Assembly: GCA_009692155.1 (NCBI GenBank)
Contig: SHZW01000006.1
Coordinates: forward strand, 36,320-100,319
Source of the DNA: Nitrospiraceae bacterium
GTDB taxonomy: Bacteria > Nitrospirota > Nitrospiria > Nitrospirales > Nitrospiraceae
Length of the DNA: 64,000 nucleotides
Direction of reading: 5' to 3'
Position 1 is the first letter of the stretch. Each line of letters begins with the position of its first letter. Positions 46,431 to 56,420 of the stretch are shown piece after piece. The notes under the pieces are model-generated. The model did no database searches and was not told the origin of the DNA. It was given only the letters and a program-made list of their open reading frames with translations. The position numbers and the translations under genes are program-made.

Positions 46431-47620
46431 GACAAATGAACCTCCGCGCCGCGCGCCGGTCGAACCCGCTCCGCATGACGCTTCCGCAACGACTCATATA
46501 ATTGCTGATGCTGCTGGACGGTCGTCTCAATCGAAAATCTTTCACGAACCCGCGCCTGCCCACGCGCGCCCATCGCGCGGGCCTGATCGGGATGAGTCAG
46601 GAGGGTGGCCAGCGCATCGGCCAGCGCCGCCGCGTCCCCGGGAGGCACCAGCAGGCCGGTGTCCCCGTGCACGACGATTTCCGGGATGCCTCCCGTGGCG
46701 CTGGCGATGACGGGACGTCCCGCAGCCATCGCTTCGACGATGGCGATGCCGAATCCTTCATAGAGCGAGGGGCAGACAAAGATGTCCATCACGGGCAGCA
46801 CCGAGGCCACGTCATGCCGCAGACCGGCGAACATCACCTGTCCCGGAAGTTCCAATTCCACGGCGAGAGACCGGAGCCGGTCGCGCGCCGGCCCGTCGCC
46901 CACCAGCAACCACTGCCAGTCCGGCATGCCGCCCCGCCCCGCGAGGCTGGCCAGGGCCCGGAGCATCACCGCCAGTCCTTTTTTCGGTTCGTCCAGGCGG
47001 GACACCGTCCCGATTACAACCCCACCTTCTCTCAGCTTCAACTCCGACCGGCTCGCAGCAGGGGCTGATCCGAACATCTTGAAATCGACGCCGTTGTGAA
47101 TTGTCGAGAACTTGGAGGCCTGCCCGTTCATGTGCGCCAGCACGAATTGACGCACGGCGTCCGAACAACACGTAACGGCGTCGGCCCACCGGACGGCGAG
47201 ACGCTCCACCAGCCAGTGCGCCTTCGTCTTCCAGACTTCCACATCGCGATAGGACCAGATCACAACCGGCACGCCAGGCAGGCGGCCGGCCAGCGAAGCC
47301 GCCAGGTTCGCGAATCCGAGAAACGCATGCAGAATCTCCGGGCGTTCCTGCCGGACCAGCCGGAACAATCTGTACAGCACGAGGACATCCCACGCACCGT
47401 GGCCATTCAACGTCACGACCCGGATGCCCCGCTCGCGCATCGCCCGGGCCACGGGGCCCTCCCTTTTGAGCGCGCAGACCAGCACGTTGAACCGGCGGCT
47501 GTCGAGTCGGGAGGCCAGCTCCAGCAGTTGTCCCTCCGTCCCTCCGACCGTGAGGCCGACGGTCAGCAGCATCACGTTGCATCCCCGATTCACCGCGGTG
47601 CTCTCCACATCGCCTCGCAT
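46427..47620 (-). CDS. Family 4-type glycosyltransferase
   Basis: A 397-residue GT-B enzyme. Start ATG 47620 follows the stop of the upstream gene by one base. Motifs: GLTVGGTEGQLLELASRL, FSTIHNGVDFKMFG, and VCPSLYEGFGIAIVEAMAAGRPVIASATGG, where the E-x7-E pair binds the donor nucleotide. It probably extends the polysaccharide repeat unit. The specific sugar cannot be read. Confidence 0.9.
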   Translation of the reverse strand: MRGDVESTAVNRGCNVMLLTVGLTVGGTEGQLLELASRLDSRRFNVLVCALKREGPVARAMRERGIRVVTLNGHGAWDVLVLYRLFRLVRQERPEILHAFLGFANLAASLAGRLPGVPVVIWSYRDVEVWKTKAHWLVERLAVRWADAVTCCSDAVRQFVLAHMNGQASKFSTIHNGVDFKMFGSAPAASRSELKLREGGVVIGTVSRLDEPKKGLAVMLRALASLAGRGGMPDWQWLLVGDGPARDRLRSLAVELELPGQVMFAGLRHDVASVLPVMDIFVCPSLYEGFGIAIVEAMAAGRPVIASATGGIPEIVVHGDTGLLVPPGDAAALADALATLLTHPDQARAMGARGQARVRERFSIETTVQQHQQLYESLRKRHAERVRPARGAEVHLS

Positions 47621-47621
47621 C

Positions 47622-48749
47622 TTATGCCAGACCGCCCCGCACCGCCAACTGCCGATACATCTGCTGCATCCGTTCCATTTCACGATCCTGATCCGCCACC
47701 TCTGCCACCAGCGCGCGGTTCAGCCGGACCATTCCATCCCTCGACGCCCGGTCGGACAAGGCGCTGATCAAGGCCGCCGACAAATCTCCGTTGTCCGGAT
47801 CGACGAAGAATCCGTTCCTCCCCTGCTCGATGAGTTCGGCATACTGAGGCAGCCGGTTCAGAACCGGCACGGCGCCGCAGGCCATGGCCTCCAACAACGT
47901 GCTTGGCATCCCGTCGGACGGCGGCACCATGACCACGACCTCCGCAAGGTTCATCCATTGCGGCATCTCCGCGTACGCGAGGGGGCCGACGAACCGTACA
48001 TGCTCCGCGACCCCGAGACCGGACGCCAGTTGCCGCAAAGACGTCACGTAACCGGGATCAGCTGAGTGCCCGCCCACGACAAGGAGCGCATCCCGCACCA
48101 TGTCCCTCACCGCCGGCAGCGCGCGGATGATCTGGTCGTGACGATAGAACGGCTGCGCCAGCCTGGGGCTGAAAATGACGCGCCTCCCGTCTTCGATCGT
48201 CCATTGCCGCCGGAGCGGCTGCGCATCCACGCCGGGCCGGAATCGTTTGAGGTCGACGCCCCATCCGATTCGCGTGATGGCCCTGCCGGGCGGCATGAGC
48301 GGACGCAGCCTTGCTTCCAGGTAGGCCGAGTGCACGGTCACCGCCTCCGCCCGCCGAAGCACGGCGCAAGTCAGCGAACGGCTGTACCATTCACGGAACG
48401 CGCCCTGCTCCTCCAATATATCGCTTCCCCACGGAGTGGCCACGCACGGAACGCCACGCAGCAGCGGCGCTCCCCAGGCCAGGCCCCTGAGATACTGCAC
48501 ATGCACAAGATCCGGCTTGAGCCGGCGCACGGCTTGTACCATGTCCACGGTGGACAGCGCCCGCCCGAGCTTGCCCATCTTCCACGACAGGCCCACGTCG
48601 AGTTGATGACACGCCGGCGCGGATGTCTGCTCTACCGGCTCGACGGTCACCACCGTGACATCATGGCCGCGGGTTGCGAACCATTCCGCCCATCGTTGCA
48701 GCGGAACCGCCCTGGCTGGTCCGATAAAACAGAGCCGTAGCTTGTCCAT
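47622..48749 (-). CDS. Family 4-type glycosyltransferase
   Basis: A 375-residue GT-B enzyme with N-terminal LCFIGPARAVPLQRWAEWFATRGHDV, the inter-domain IGWGVDLKRFRPG and the C-terminal VPPSDGMPSTLLEAMACGAVPVLN. The Glu of the first half of the EX7E motif is replaced by Asp (SDGMPSTLLE), a tolerated variant in this family. It is next to two other transferases on the same strand. Confidence 0.87.
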   Translation of the reverse strand: MDKLRLCFIGPARAVPLQRWAEWFATRGHDVTVVTVEPVEQTSAPACHQLDVGLSWKMGKLGRALSTVDMVQAVRRLKPDLVHVQYLRGLAWGAPLLRGVPCVATPWGSDILEEQGAFREWYSRSLTCAVLRRAEAVTVHSAYLEARLRPLMPPGRAITRIGWGVDLKRFRPGVDAQPLRRQWTIEDGRRVIFSPRLAQPFYRHDQIIRALPAVRDMVRDALLVVGGHSADPGYVTSLRQLASGLGVAEHVRFVGPLAYAEMPQWMNLAEVVVMVPPSDGMPSTLLEAMACGAVPVLNRLPQYAELIEQGRNGFFVDPDNGDLSAALISALSDRASRDGMVRLNRALVAEVADQDREMERMQQMYRQLAVRGGLA

Positions 48750-48768
48750 TGCTTGCGTGGCCGGCTCC

Positions 48769-49959
48769 TTACCGTGGCGCTTTCGCCGTCAGCGACTGCA
48801 CCAGGCTCTTCAACTCTCCGACCGAGCGCTGAAGATCGTGGTACTCCCGCGCATACGCGCACGCGCGGCGGCCCATGTCGGCCCGGCGCGGCTCCTCGGC
48901 GCAGAGTTGCTCGGCCTGGGCCACCAGCCGCTCGAATGATTCCCCGGCACAGACCCCGATGCCGTGCCTGGCCAGCACGCCGTCGGGATCCACCGACCAG
49001 GACAGGATCGGAACCGCCTGCATGGCCGCCTGCACGAACGTGTTGGGAAATCCTTCATAGGTGGACGTGTTGACGAACAGTTTCGCCTCCTCGAAAAACC
49101 GGCCGACGCCGTTCAACGGCACATCCTCATGCAGCGTCAGGTTGCGCAAGCCTGCCGCGCGGGCACGGACGTTTCGCATCACGCCGGGATGCAGGGGATC
49201 CTGCATGATGACCATCACGCAACGCTCCTTTGGAAGCCGTTCAGCCACATCCACAAACAGCCCGGGCTGCTTGAGCGGATGGCCCCGCCCGACCCATAGG
49301 ATGCCGGTCATGCCGCCAGGCGCCGGGACCTCCGGCATGTGGCCTGGAATTTCATGCCCGGGACGAATGAGCGCGCTCTCCCGGCCATACCGGGCCTTCA
49401 ACGCAGCCTGATGCTCCTTCGTCTGGCAAATGATCGCATCGGCGACACGCAGTCCGAGCGGGTAGAGCCCCTTCAATGGACCACCGACGTTCCCGTGTGG
49501 ATCGTCGAGATCGGCGGACGAGACGACGACGTACACGAACCGGCGCCGCAAGAAACGGCAGATCACGGCGTACGCGCCGACTTCGACGCCCGCCCCCGCA
49601 TGCATGTACAGGTCGGCATCGATGGATTTCAGCAGCCGGTACATCTCCATGAACGCAGCTGCATAGCCTGTCCATCTGGCCGGCACCGAGAGCCACCCTG
49701 CCGCCCGCCCCTTCGACAAGCGGCCTCCGGCCATCCGCTTGATCAGTGTCAGGCGGCCATGCCGTTCCGTGCCCGGCGCATCCGTCACCGTGGTGAGGAC
49801 GGAGATTTCATAGGCCGGGTCGCGAGACAATTCCCGCGACAAAAGATAAAACTGCACTTCCGCCCCGCCGAACGGGTACCGGCTGGTCTGGTTGTAGAGT
49901 CCATATCCCAAGGGCGAGATGAAACAGATCCTGGCGGGAAGAGGAACGGCCATCGGCAC
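48769..49959 (-). CDS. Family 4-type glycosyltransferase
   Basis: A 396-residue GT-B enzyme starting ARICFISPLGYGLYNQ and containing FGGAEVQFYLLSRELS, ILWVGRGHPLKQP and the donor motif VNTSTYEGFPNTFVQAAMQAVPILSW. In the EX7E position the second Glu is Gln (FVQAAM), so activity may differ from neighbours. It follows a truncated aminotransferase gene, upstream on the strand. Confidence 0.85.
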   Translation of the reverse strand: MPMAVPLPARICFISPLGYGLYNQTSRYPFGGAEVQFYLLSRELSRDPAYEISVLTTVTDAPGTERHGRLTLIKRMAGGRLSKGRAAGWLSVPARWTGYAAAFMEMYRLLKSIDADLYMHAGAGVEVGAYAVICRFLRRRFVYVVVSSADLDDPHGNVGGPLKGLYPLGLRVADAIICQTKEHQAALKARYGRESALIRPGHEIPGHMPEVPAPGGMTGILWVGRGHPLKQPGLFVDVAERLPKERCVMVIMQDPLHPGVMRNVRARAAGLRNLTLHEDVPLNGVGRFFEEAKLFVNTSTYEGFPNTFVQAAMQAVPILSWSVDPDGVLARHGIGVCAGESFERLVAQAEQLCAEEPRRADMGRRACAYAREYHDLQRSVGELKSLVQSLTAKAPR

Positions 49960-50013
49960 GAGCCTTTCTCTTTACTTTTGACGTTCAAAGGATACACTCT
50001 TCCTCAGCAATTT

Positions 50014-50478
50014 TCAGGCCTTGATCAGGACCACGTTGCGGGGAAGCGCCTTGCGTAGCGCCTCGACATCCACCGCCAGGCCGCCAAAGTGCACCGCCAT
50101 CACCGCCATGGTTTTCGACGTAAGCCTGGCCAGAACATGTTTCGCCGTCAGGCAGAGCGTATCCGGATCAATGTCGCAGAAGACCGGCCTGGCCCCCAGA
50201 TACAGGGCCGCGTTGGCGGTGCTGCACCATGTCAGGCTCGGACAGATCACCTCGTCACCGGCTTTCACGCCGGACACAAGGAGCGAAAGGAACAGCGCGG
50301 AGGTGCAGGAATTTACCGTCACGACGTGAGGGACGCCGAGATAGTCGGCCAGTTCGCGCTCGAACGCGATGGTTTCCGGACCCATGCCGACCCACCCCGA
50401 GCGCAGGACGCGCGTGACCGCGGCGATTTCCTCGTCGCCGAAATTCGGCTTGCCGAACGGCAGATAGTCTTTGCGCAT
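50014..50478 (-). pseudogene. DegT-family aminotransferase, 3'-truncated
   Basis: Only about 154 residues of a normal 370 remain: MMRKDYLPFGKPNFGDEEIAAV, a glycine-rich PLP phosphate region (VTVNSCTSALFLSLL) and DEVICPSLTWCSTANA, ending VVLIKA at a TGA just where the conserved EDAAHA-type region should begin. The PLP-binding lysine and the C-terminal half are gone, so it cannot be an active transaminase. It may be a remnant of a deletion that joined the asnB gene to the next transferase. ATG 50478 is preferred; the frame is open to 50514, overlapping asnB. Confidence 0.8.
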
Positions 50479-50491
50479 CATGCGAACCGCC

Positions 50492-52375
50492 TCACGCTCC
50501 AACTCCATCCGCATACTCGCGGTGCCACAGTTCGAGCATCAGCAACGCGTAGACGCGGGAGCCGTACGAGCAGGCTCCGGCTTCCTGGCATTCGATCAAT
50601 GCCTTCATCCGTTCCGGCCGGAAATATCCCCGCTGCAGGCTGCGGGACGACAGGAGCGTCTCCCGGACGAATTCCCGGTAATCCTCGCGGAACCACCGGT
50701 CGATCGGCACGCCGAAGCCCTGCTTGTCCCGGTCGAGAATGCGGTCCGGCAGGATGCCGCGCATGGACGCCTTGAGCAGATATTTACTCTGCCCGTTCCG
50801 CAGCTTGCAGTCCACCGGCAGCGTCGCTGCGAACTCCATCAATTTGTGGTCCAGCAGGGGCGAGCGGGCCTCCAGGCCGTGGGCCATCGTGGCGCGGTCC
50901 ACCTTCACCAGCAGGTCGTCCGGAAGATAGCTGCGGGTATCCACGGCCAGCAGCTGGTCGAGCAGGTCCGATGCCGACGCCTCGTCGAACCAGCGATCGA
51001 GCAGATCGCCGGACTCGTGCCCCCGGACAGCCTCGCTGAATTCCGGACGGTAGAGCCGCTGCTTTTCATCGGGCGAAAAGTAGCAGATGCGCTGGAGATA
51101 GGTCCGGCTGAAGGGCGCCGTCACCCGCTCCAGCCGGTTGCGCCACCCGCTGCCGGCCGGAGCTGCGGACGCCAGGCGGCCGAGCGCGCGCCGGATTCCG
51201 GTTTCCCTCCCCGCCCCCAACCATCGCGCCGCAATCCGGTCGAGCGGGCTGAACTGATAGCGGGGATACCCGGCCAGCAACTCGTCGCCCCCGTCGCCGT
51301 TCAGCACCACCGTGACGAATTGCCGGCTGAGCTGCGAGACATAGTAGGTGGGAATCGCCGAGGAGTCCGCGTAGGGCTCGTCGTAGACGCGCACCAGCGT
51401 CGGCATGATCTCGAGGGCCGACGGCTCCACCACAAACTCATGGTGCTCGGTCTTGAATTGTTCGGCGACGACCCGGGCGTGCGGCAATTCGTTGAACGCG
51501 TCCTCCTTGAACCCGATTGAAAAAGTCTTGACCGGCTGCGCGCTCAACCGGCTCATCATCGCGACGACGCTGCTGGAATCCACGCCGCCGCTCAGGAACG
51601 CGCCGAGCGGGACGTCGCTCATGAGGCGTAGGCGGACGGCTTCACGCAGCAGGGACGTGAATTCCTCCCGGTACTCGTCGTCACGGCGGCGCGGCGGCTT
51701 GTCGTCATAGCGCAGGGACCAATAGGCACTCTCCGAGAGCTTCCCGTCTTCGTACACCAGGACATGCCCGGGAAGCAGCTTGCGGACGCCTTGAAAAATC
51801 GTCAGCGGAGCGGGAATGTACTGGAAGGTCAGGTAGTGATGGAGCGCGACCGGATCGATGTCGGGCCGCGGCCCGTCCACCAGCAGCGCCTTGAGCTCGG
51901 ATGCGAAGGAAAGGGCTCCGTTCCGGGTCGAGTAGAAAAGCGGTTTTTTTCCCAGACGATCCCGGGCCAGCAGCAGGCGCTGCGTCCGCTCGTCCCAGAT
52001 GGCGAAGGCGAACATGCCGCGCAGGAACTCGAAGCAGCGGGGACCGTAGTCCTCGTAGAGATAGAGCAGCACCTCCGTATCGGTCCGCGAGCGGAACTGC
52101 CTGGGGGAACGAAGACGGCCGCGCAGCTCTTCATGATTGTAGATTTCCCCGTTGAAGACCAGCCAGATCGTGCCCGCCTCGTTGGACATGGGCTGATGTC
52201 CGGCCGGGCTGAGATCCAGGATGCTCAACCGCTGATGGGCCAGCCCGACGTGTCCGTTGAGATAGACCCCGTGATCGTCCGGCCCCCGATGACGGAGACG
52301 CGCCCCCATCGCGGCAATGATCCGGCCATCCACCGGACGACGATCCGCCGTGACCTGTCCCGCAATCCCGCACAT
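50492..52375 (-). CDS. asnB: Asparagine-synthase-type amidotransferase
   Basis: A 627-residue enzyme: class II glutaminase domain with Cys2 nucleophile (MCGIAGQ), RLRHRGPDDHG, LVFNGEIYNHEEL, then the synthetase domain with PP-loop FLSGGVDSSSVVAMMS and ARSPLLDHKLMEFAA. It uses glutamine to amidate a carboxylate. In polysaccharide loci, such proteins often amidate uronic acids rather than aspartate; the UDP-sugar dehydrogenase nearby fits that. The ATG 52375 is needed for Cys2 to be the N-terminal catalytic residue. Confidence 0.9.
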   Translation of the reverse strand: MCGIAGQVTADRRPVDGRIIAAMGARLRHRGPDDHGVYLNGHVGLAHQRLSILDLSPAGHQPMSNEAGTIWLVFNGEIYNHEELRGRLRSPRQFRSRTDTEVLLYLYEDYGPRCFEFLRGMFAFAIWDERTQRLLLARDRLGKKPLFYSTRNGALSFASELKALLVDGPRPDIDPVALHHYLTFQYIPAPLTIFQGVRKLLPGHVLVYEDGKLSESAYWSLRYDDKPPRRRDDEYREEFTSLLREAVRLRLMSDVPLGAFLSGGVDSSSVVAMMSRLSAQPVKTFSIGFKEDAFNELPHARVVAEQFKTEHHEFVVEPSALEIMPTLVRVYDEPYADSSAIPTYYVSQLSRQFVTVVLNGDGGDELLAGYPRYQFSPLDRIAARWLGAGRETGIRRALGRLASAAPAGSGWRNRLERVTAPFSRTYLQRICYFSPDEKQRLYRPEFSEAVRGHESGDLLDRWFDEASASDLLDQLLAVDTRSYLPDDLLVKVDRATMAHGLEARSPLLDHKLMEFAATLPVDCKLRNGQSKYLLKASMRGILPDRILDRDKQGFGVPIDRWFREDYREFVRETLLSSRSLQRGYFRPERMKALIECQEAGACSYGSRVYALLMLELWHREYADGVGA

Positions 52376-52408
52376 CCGTCGCACCCCTCGCGCATCCCGG
52401 GGATCTGC

Positions 52409-53353
52409 TCACGCCCCCGCCTGCCGCCCCCTCACCGAAACCGGAAAATTCAGGATCTTGATCTCCTTCAAATTCGCTTCCTTGAACCAGCCCGCGACTT
52501 CGGGCTCCGTGTGCTTCCATTGATAGCGGGGGGAATAGACATCGAAGGTGTCCATCACGTCCCACGCCAGCCCGCGCTTCTGGTTGCTCGCCGGAATGTA
52601 GTTCGTCAGCCGGCCCAGTATGGGTATCCAGGAGAACGCGTGCAGCAACGGGACAAAGACCCAGCAGAGCCCGTACAACAGACGCTCCGGCAATCCGACG
52701 GTCAGCGACCGGACGCGGTCGAGGCGCTGGGAATAGAGGCCGCTCCAGACATAGACCCAAATCGCGATGATACCCGCCGGCTTCAACAGCGGCGGCAGCG
52801 ATAGAAACGCCTCCCTCGTGCTGGGCGTGTGATGCAACACGCCAATGCTGTAGATCGCGTCGAACGTGGCCGGCCGGAACGGCGGCTTGAACACGTCCGC
52901 CTGCACGATGTGGATCCCGGGCCGCCGGCCCATATTCGTGTAGGCGGCGTCCACCGCAAAGGAGAGGTCCAGCCCGATGACCTCGGCGCCCAATTCTGCG
53001 GCGATCTCCATGAACCGCCCGGTCCCGCAGCCGACATCCAGGGCCAGCTTCCCCTTGAGTTCCGATCCGGTCAGGCCCGTCTTCATCAGGAAGGTTTTCC
53101 CCGACTCGGCATGTCCGGAGAGGGAATCCACCTGCGTCGTGCGATGCACGTTCCATTGAAACGAAAAGCTCCCGACATACTTGTCGGTGTCGACGAACCT
53201 CGGCACCCCTCTCAGGATCGGATAGTTGCGCGCGCAGGGCCCGCACCGCAGCAGGCCGCGCTCGATTTCCTGATCCTCCCGGGCGTCGACGGCGAGCGTC
53301 AACGGGCCGTGGCATTCCGGACAGACGAGGTGACGAAGCAGGGATTCCTTCAT
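52409..53353 (-). CDS. SAM-dependent methyltransferase with zinc-ribbon-like start
   Basis: A 314-residue protein. Residues 1-55 hold HLVCPECHGPLTLA and LLRCGPCARNYPILRGVPRFV, a Trm112/zinc-ribbon-like segment with four Cys. Residues about 95-200 are a class I methyltransferase (LALDVGCGTGRFMEIAAELGAEVIGLD, SIGVLHHTPS). The C-terminal 100 residues contain a possible membrane-associated stretch. It overlaps the upstream transferase gene by 4 bp and may O-methylate a sugar or cap a chain end. Confidence 0.85.
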   Translation of the reverse strand: MKESLLRHLVCPECHGPLTLAVDAREDQEIERGLLRCGPCARNYPILRGVPRFVDTDKYVGSFSFQWNVHRTTQVDSLSGHAESGKTFLMKTGLTGSELKGKLALDVGCGTGRFMEIAAELGAEVIGLDLSFAVDAAYTNMGRRPGIHIVQADVFKPPFRPATFDAIYSIGVLHHTPSTREAFLSLPPLLKPAGIIAIWVYVWSGLYSQRLDRVRSLTVGLPERLLYGLCWVFVPLLHAFSWIPILGRLTNYIPASNQKRGLAWDVMDTFDVYSPRYQWKHTEPEVAGWFKEANLKEIKILNFPVSVRGRQAGA

Positions 53354-55077
53354 ACGCCCTCGCTCCTGGCGCCGCCGCGGCCGGCCACCGGCGCGACCGG
53401 CTGCGCCGTATCCTGCTCATAGCAGGCCTGGATGGCGGCCGCGGCCCGGTCGGCTGAAAAATGTGCCCTCATCCGGTACAGCGCCGCTTCGACCAGCCGC
53501 TTTCTCACGACGTCGTCCCGCAGGATGTCCAGGACCCGCCGCGCGACTGAGGCCGAGTCTCCGCAGGGCACGACAAAACCGGTTTCGCCATCCACCACGA
53601 CTTCGGCGGCGCCGCCCGCCGCCGTCGTCACAACCGGCGTCCCGGCAACCGCCCCCTCCAGCAGCACGTTCGGCAGCCCCTCGTTCGTGGAGGTGAGCAC
53701 CAGCACATCCAGCATCGCGATCACGGCCTGGGCGTCGTTCCGCTCCCCAAGAACCTGCGCCCGTCCGCTCAACCCCAGTTGTTCGATCAGGGACTCGATC
53801 GACGCCTGCATCGGGCCGCTGCCGACGATCAGGAACCGCGCGTCCGGCTTCTCCGCGCCGATCACCCGGGCCGCGCGCAAAAATGTCGCATGGTCCTTCT
53901 CCGGAGAAAGCCGCCCGACAATCCCGATGCAGGGCGCGTCTGCCGGCAGATGCAGCTCCGCGCGGAGGCGGTCCCGTTGCACGCGATCCGGCACCCTGCC
54001 CACCTCAATGCCGTTATAGACCGTCACCAGCTTGAGTGCAGGGACGAAGGCCCACTGCCGGTGCCCCTCGCAGACCGCATTCGAATTGGCGATGAGGCGG
54101 GTCTGCAGCCGCGCGGTCAGGATGTCGACCCCCCGCTGCCACCGGTGGTAAAACCACGGCATCCGGTCCGGCCGTTCGCTGCGAACTGATCCGACAATGA
54201 CCGGGGTGCCGGCGAAGGTCCCGGCAATCGCCCCCAGCATCGCGGCATAGTGCATCCAGGCATGCAGCGCATGGCAGGGCCTGGCCAGAAGATGGCGGAA
54301 GAGCCGCCACGCGATGCCGAGCATCCAATAGCCCTTGTGCGGATTGAGATAGGTCACGGGCACGCCCATCTCGCGGACCGCCGGTTCGAAAAACTTGTCC
54401 GGCGCATTCAGCGTGACCAGTTCGGGCTCCCACTGCGACCGGTCCAGATGTTTCAGGAAACTGAGCAGCTGCCGCTGCGCGCCTCCCAGCCCCATGGTCG
54501 GGATAAAGAGCACCAGGCGCCGGCGGCCGGCCGGAAGACGCTGGGTCACGGTGCGACTCAGCGGATGCGCGCCATGGGCCTTGAGCCAGCCAAACGGTTG
54601 CGCGGCCAGGGCCAGGACGTACAGGGAGATCATGTCGAGCCGCCGCCGCAGGACGCCCCACGCCCACACGAGCGGCGCGTGCACGGCACGCAGCAGGACG
54701 CACACCAGGAAGGTCCGCGCCATCCACCCGAAACGGCTGTATTCCCGGATCCGCCCCCGTCCATTATAGGATGCGAAGGTCCCGATCTCCTGCGCGCCCA
54801 GCGCGCGGCGTAACTTGAAATAGCGAACTCCCAACCGGTCGTCAAACGGCACGACGCAGAGATCGACCGGCCTGTCCGCTGTCTCGAGGGCCGCAAAACT
54901 CGCGGGACCGTCGAGGAGCACACCGACGGAGGTAAAGAGATCGGTGGCCCGCGCTCTCGGCACATCCGGTTCCCTGACCAGTGCCATGAACTCGGACGGC
55001 GCGTACCGCGACGCGACCGCGCGCGCGGCGTCGGCGAAGTGTTCGAATTCGCCCGATTGGAGGATGAGCGTGCGCAT
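53350..55077 (-). CDS. Family 4-type glycosyltransferase with N-terminal extension
   Basis: A 575-residue protein, longer than its neighbours. The first about 200 residues (MRTLILQSGEFEHFADAARAV through SLYVLALAAQPFGWLKAHG) are an extra part with a hydrophobic stretch (about residues 120-155). The GT-B domain starts at VLFIPTMGLGGAQRQLLSFLKHL and ends with LTSTNEGLPNVLLEGAVAGTPVV. The extra part resembles nothing I recognise. It may tether the enzyme to the membrane. Start at 55077 avoids codons antisense to the next gene. Confidence 0.85.
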   Translation of the reverse strand: MRTLILQSGEFEHFADAARAVASRYAPSEFMALVREPDVPRARATDLFTSVGVLLDGPASFAALETADRPVDLCVVPFDDRLGVRYFKLRRALGAQEIGTFASYNGRGRIREYSRFGWMARTFLVCVLLRAVHAPLVWAWGVLRRRLDMISLYVLALAAQPFGWLKAHGAHPLSRTVTQRLPAGRRRLVLFIPTMGLGGAQRQLLSFLKHLDRSQWEPELVTLNAPDKFFEPAVREMGVPVTYLNPHKGYWMLGIAWRLFRHLLARPCHALHAWMHYAAMLGAIAGTFAGTPVIVGSVRSERPDRMPWFYHRWQRGVDILTARLQTRLIANSNAVCEGHRQWAFVPALKLVTVYNGIEVGRVPDRVQRDRLRAELHLPADAPCIGIVGRLSPEKDHATFLRAARVIGAEKPDARFLIVGSGPMQASIESLIEQLGLSGRAQVLGERNDAQAVIAMLDVLVLTSTNEGLPNVLLEGAVAGTPVVTTAAGGAAEVVVDGETGFVVPCGDSASVARRVLDILRDDVVRKRLVEAALYRMRAHFSADRAAAAIQACYEQDTAQPVAPVAGRGGARSEGV

Positions 55078-55100
55078 CGGCTCTGCCACAGCCTTCCGGC

Positions 55101-56420
55101 TCAGTTGGACTGCGTCCCCGGCATGCGGCCCGGCCCGGGCTCGCACGCGATCAACGGCTGCTCGCCCCGTTTCCATTGGACCGGATGTTCGATGACGACC
55201 GGATAGGGCCGGCTCGCGGCCATGACCGTAAAGGTCTGCGCCCGGTCCAGCCGGTCAAAATTGGTGTCCCCGTACGCCAGCAACTCGTCCAGCGTGACGG
55301 CGACATGCACCCAGTAACTGCCCGGTCCCAGCAGCAGTGGCTGAAAGACCAGATCGAACCATCCTTCGCCCGGCTCGATATGCCCGGTTGCGATTTGAGC
55401 ATCCTTAGAGGAATGACAGGTTATCATCAACCCGTCCATCCGCTCGATCGTCACCGACAGATTGGGATTCCGGTAGTCGGTATGCGACCGGTAGCGGATT
55501 CGAATGACCAGCGTCTCTCCGGTCAGAAAGCAATTTTTTGCCGTCTCGCGTTCATTCAGCAGCTGCACCTGCGTGATCCGGATCTGCGTGCGGTCCGGCA
55601 CGACACGGTCCCCCGGCCCGTCCAGCTCTTTCTGGGCCTTCGCCCGCAACGCCCAGAGGTCCCGGTTTGTTTTCAGGAGCTTTTCGTTCTCCTCCTGCTG
55701 CACGGAGCGCAGATACCCGGCGCACACGTCGCCGGCCGGGCCGTCCGCGACCAGCCGGCCTCGATCCACCCACGCCGCGCGCCGGCAGAGCGAACGGATC
55801 AGCGTGAGATCATGGGACACCAGCAGCAACGTCCTGCCGGACCGGTGAAACTCCTGGATATAGCGGACGCACTTTCCCACAAAATACTGGTCGCCGACCG
55901 CCAGCACTTCATCCACGAGCAGCACGTCCGGCTTGAGCAGCGTCGAGGCGGCGAAGGCCAGGCGCGCCTGCATGCCGGTCGAATAAGTGCGGAGCTGATG
56001 GTCAATCTGGTCTCCGAGTTCGGCAAACTCGATGGCGTCCTGGATCCGGGCGAGGACTTCCTTCCGGGAAAGGCCGAGCAGGATGCCGCTGATCTCGAGG
56101 TTCTCGCGGCCCGTATAGTCCGGATGGAACTGCGCGCCCAGCTCGATCATGGCGGCCACCGTGCCCCGCACCTCGGCCGAGCCCGACGTCGGAGAGGAAA
56201 TTCCCGCCAGCAGCCGGAGCAGCGTGCTCTTCCCTGCGCCGTTTCTTCCGATGATGCCCACCGATTCCCCGGCGGGCACCTCGAAGGAGATTCCCTGCAG
56301 CGCGTCCACCGTTTCGGCGTAACGTTTCAGGCCCAGGCACGCCCACTCTTTCAGGCGATCGGCCCGCGAGGCGTAATACCGATAGGCTTTCGACAGTTCG
56401 ATGACCCGGATCGCATGCAT
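55101..56420 (-). CDS. wzt: Polysaccharide ABC exporter ATPase with Wzt-like C-terminal domain
   Basis: A 439-residue ATPase. The N-terminal about 240 residues are the nucleotide-binding domain: Walker A IGRNGAGKSTLL, signature YSTGMQARLAFA, Walker B PDVLLVDEVLAVGD, and HDLTLIRSL. The C-terminal about 170 residues are a beta-sandwich with FLTGETLVIRIRYRS and YWVHVAVTLDELLAYG, the carbohydrate-binding tail typical of Wzt that recognises the capped end of an O-polysaccharide. The start overlaps the permease stop (TGATG), so the pair is translationally coupled. Confidence 0.92.
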   Translation of the reverse strand: MHAIRVIELSKAYRYYASRADRLKEWACLGLKRYAETVDALQGISFEVPAGESVGIIGRNGAGKSTLLRLLAGISSPTSGSAEVRGTVAAMIELGAQFHPDYTGRENLEISGILLGLSRKEVLARIQDAIEFAELGDQIDHQLRTYSTGMQARLAFAASTLLKPDVLLVDEVLAVGDQYFVGKCVRYIQEFHRSGRTLLLVSHDLTLIRSLCRRAAWVDRGRLVADGPAGDVCAGYLRSVQQEENEKLLKTNRDLWALRAKAQKELDGPGDRVVPDRTQIRITQVQLLNERETAKNCFLTGETLVIRIRYRSHTDYRNPNLSVTIERMDGLMITCHSSKDAQIATGHIEPGEGWFDLVFQPLLLGPGSYWVHVAVTLDELLAYGDTNFDRLDRAQTFTVMAASRPYPVVIEHPVQWKRGEQPLIACEPGPGRMPGTQSN

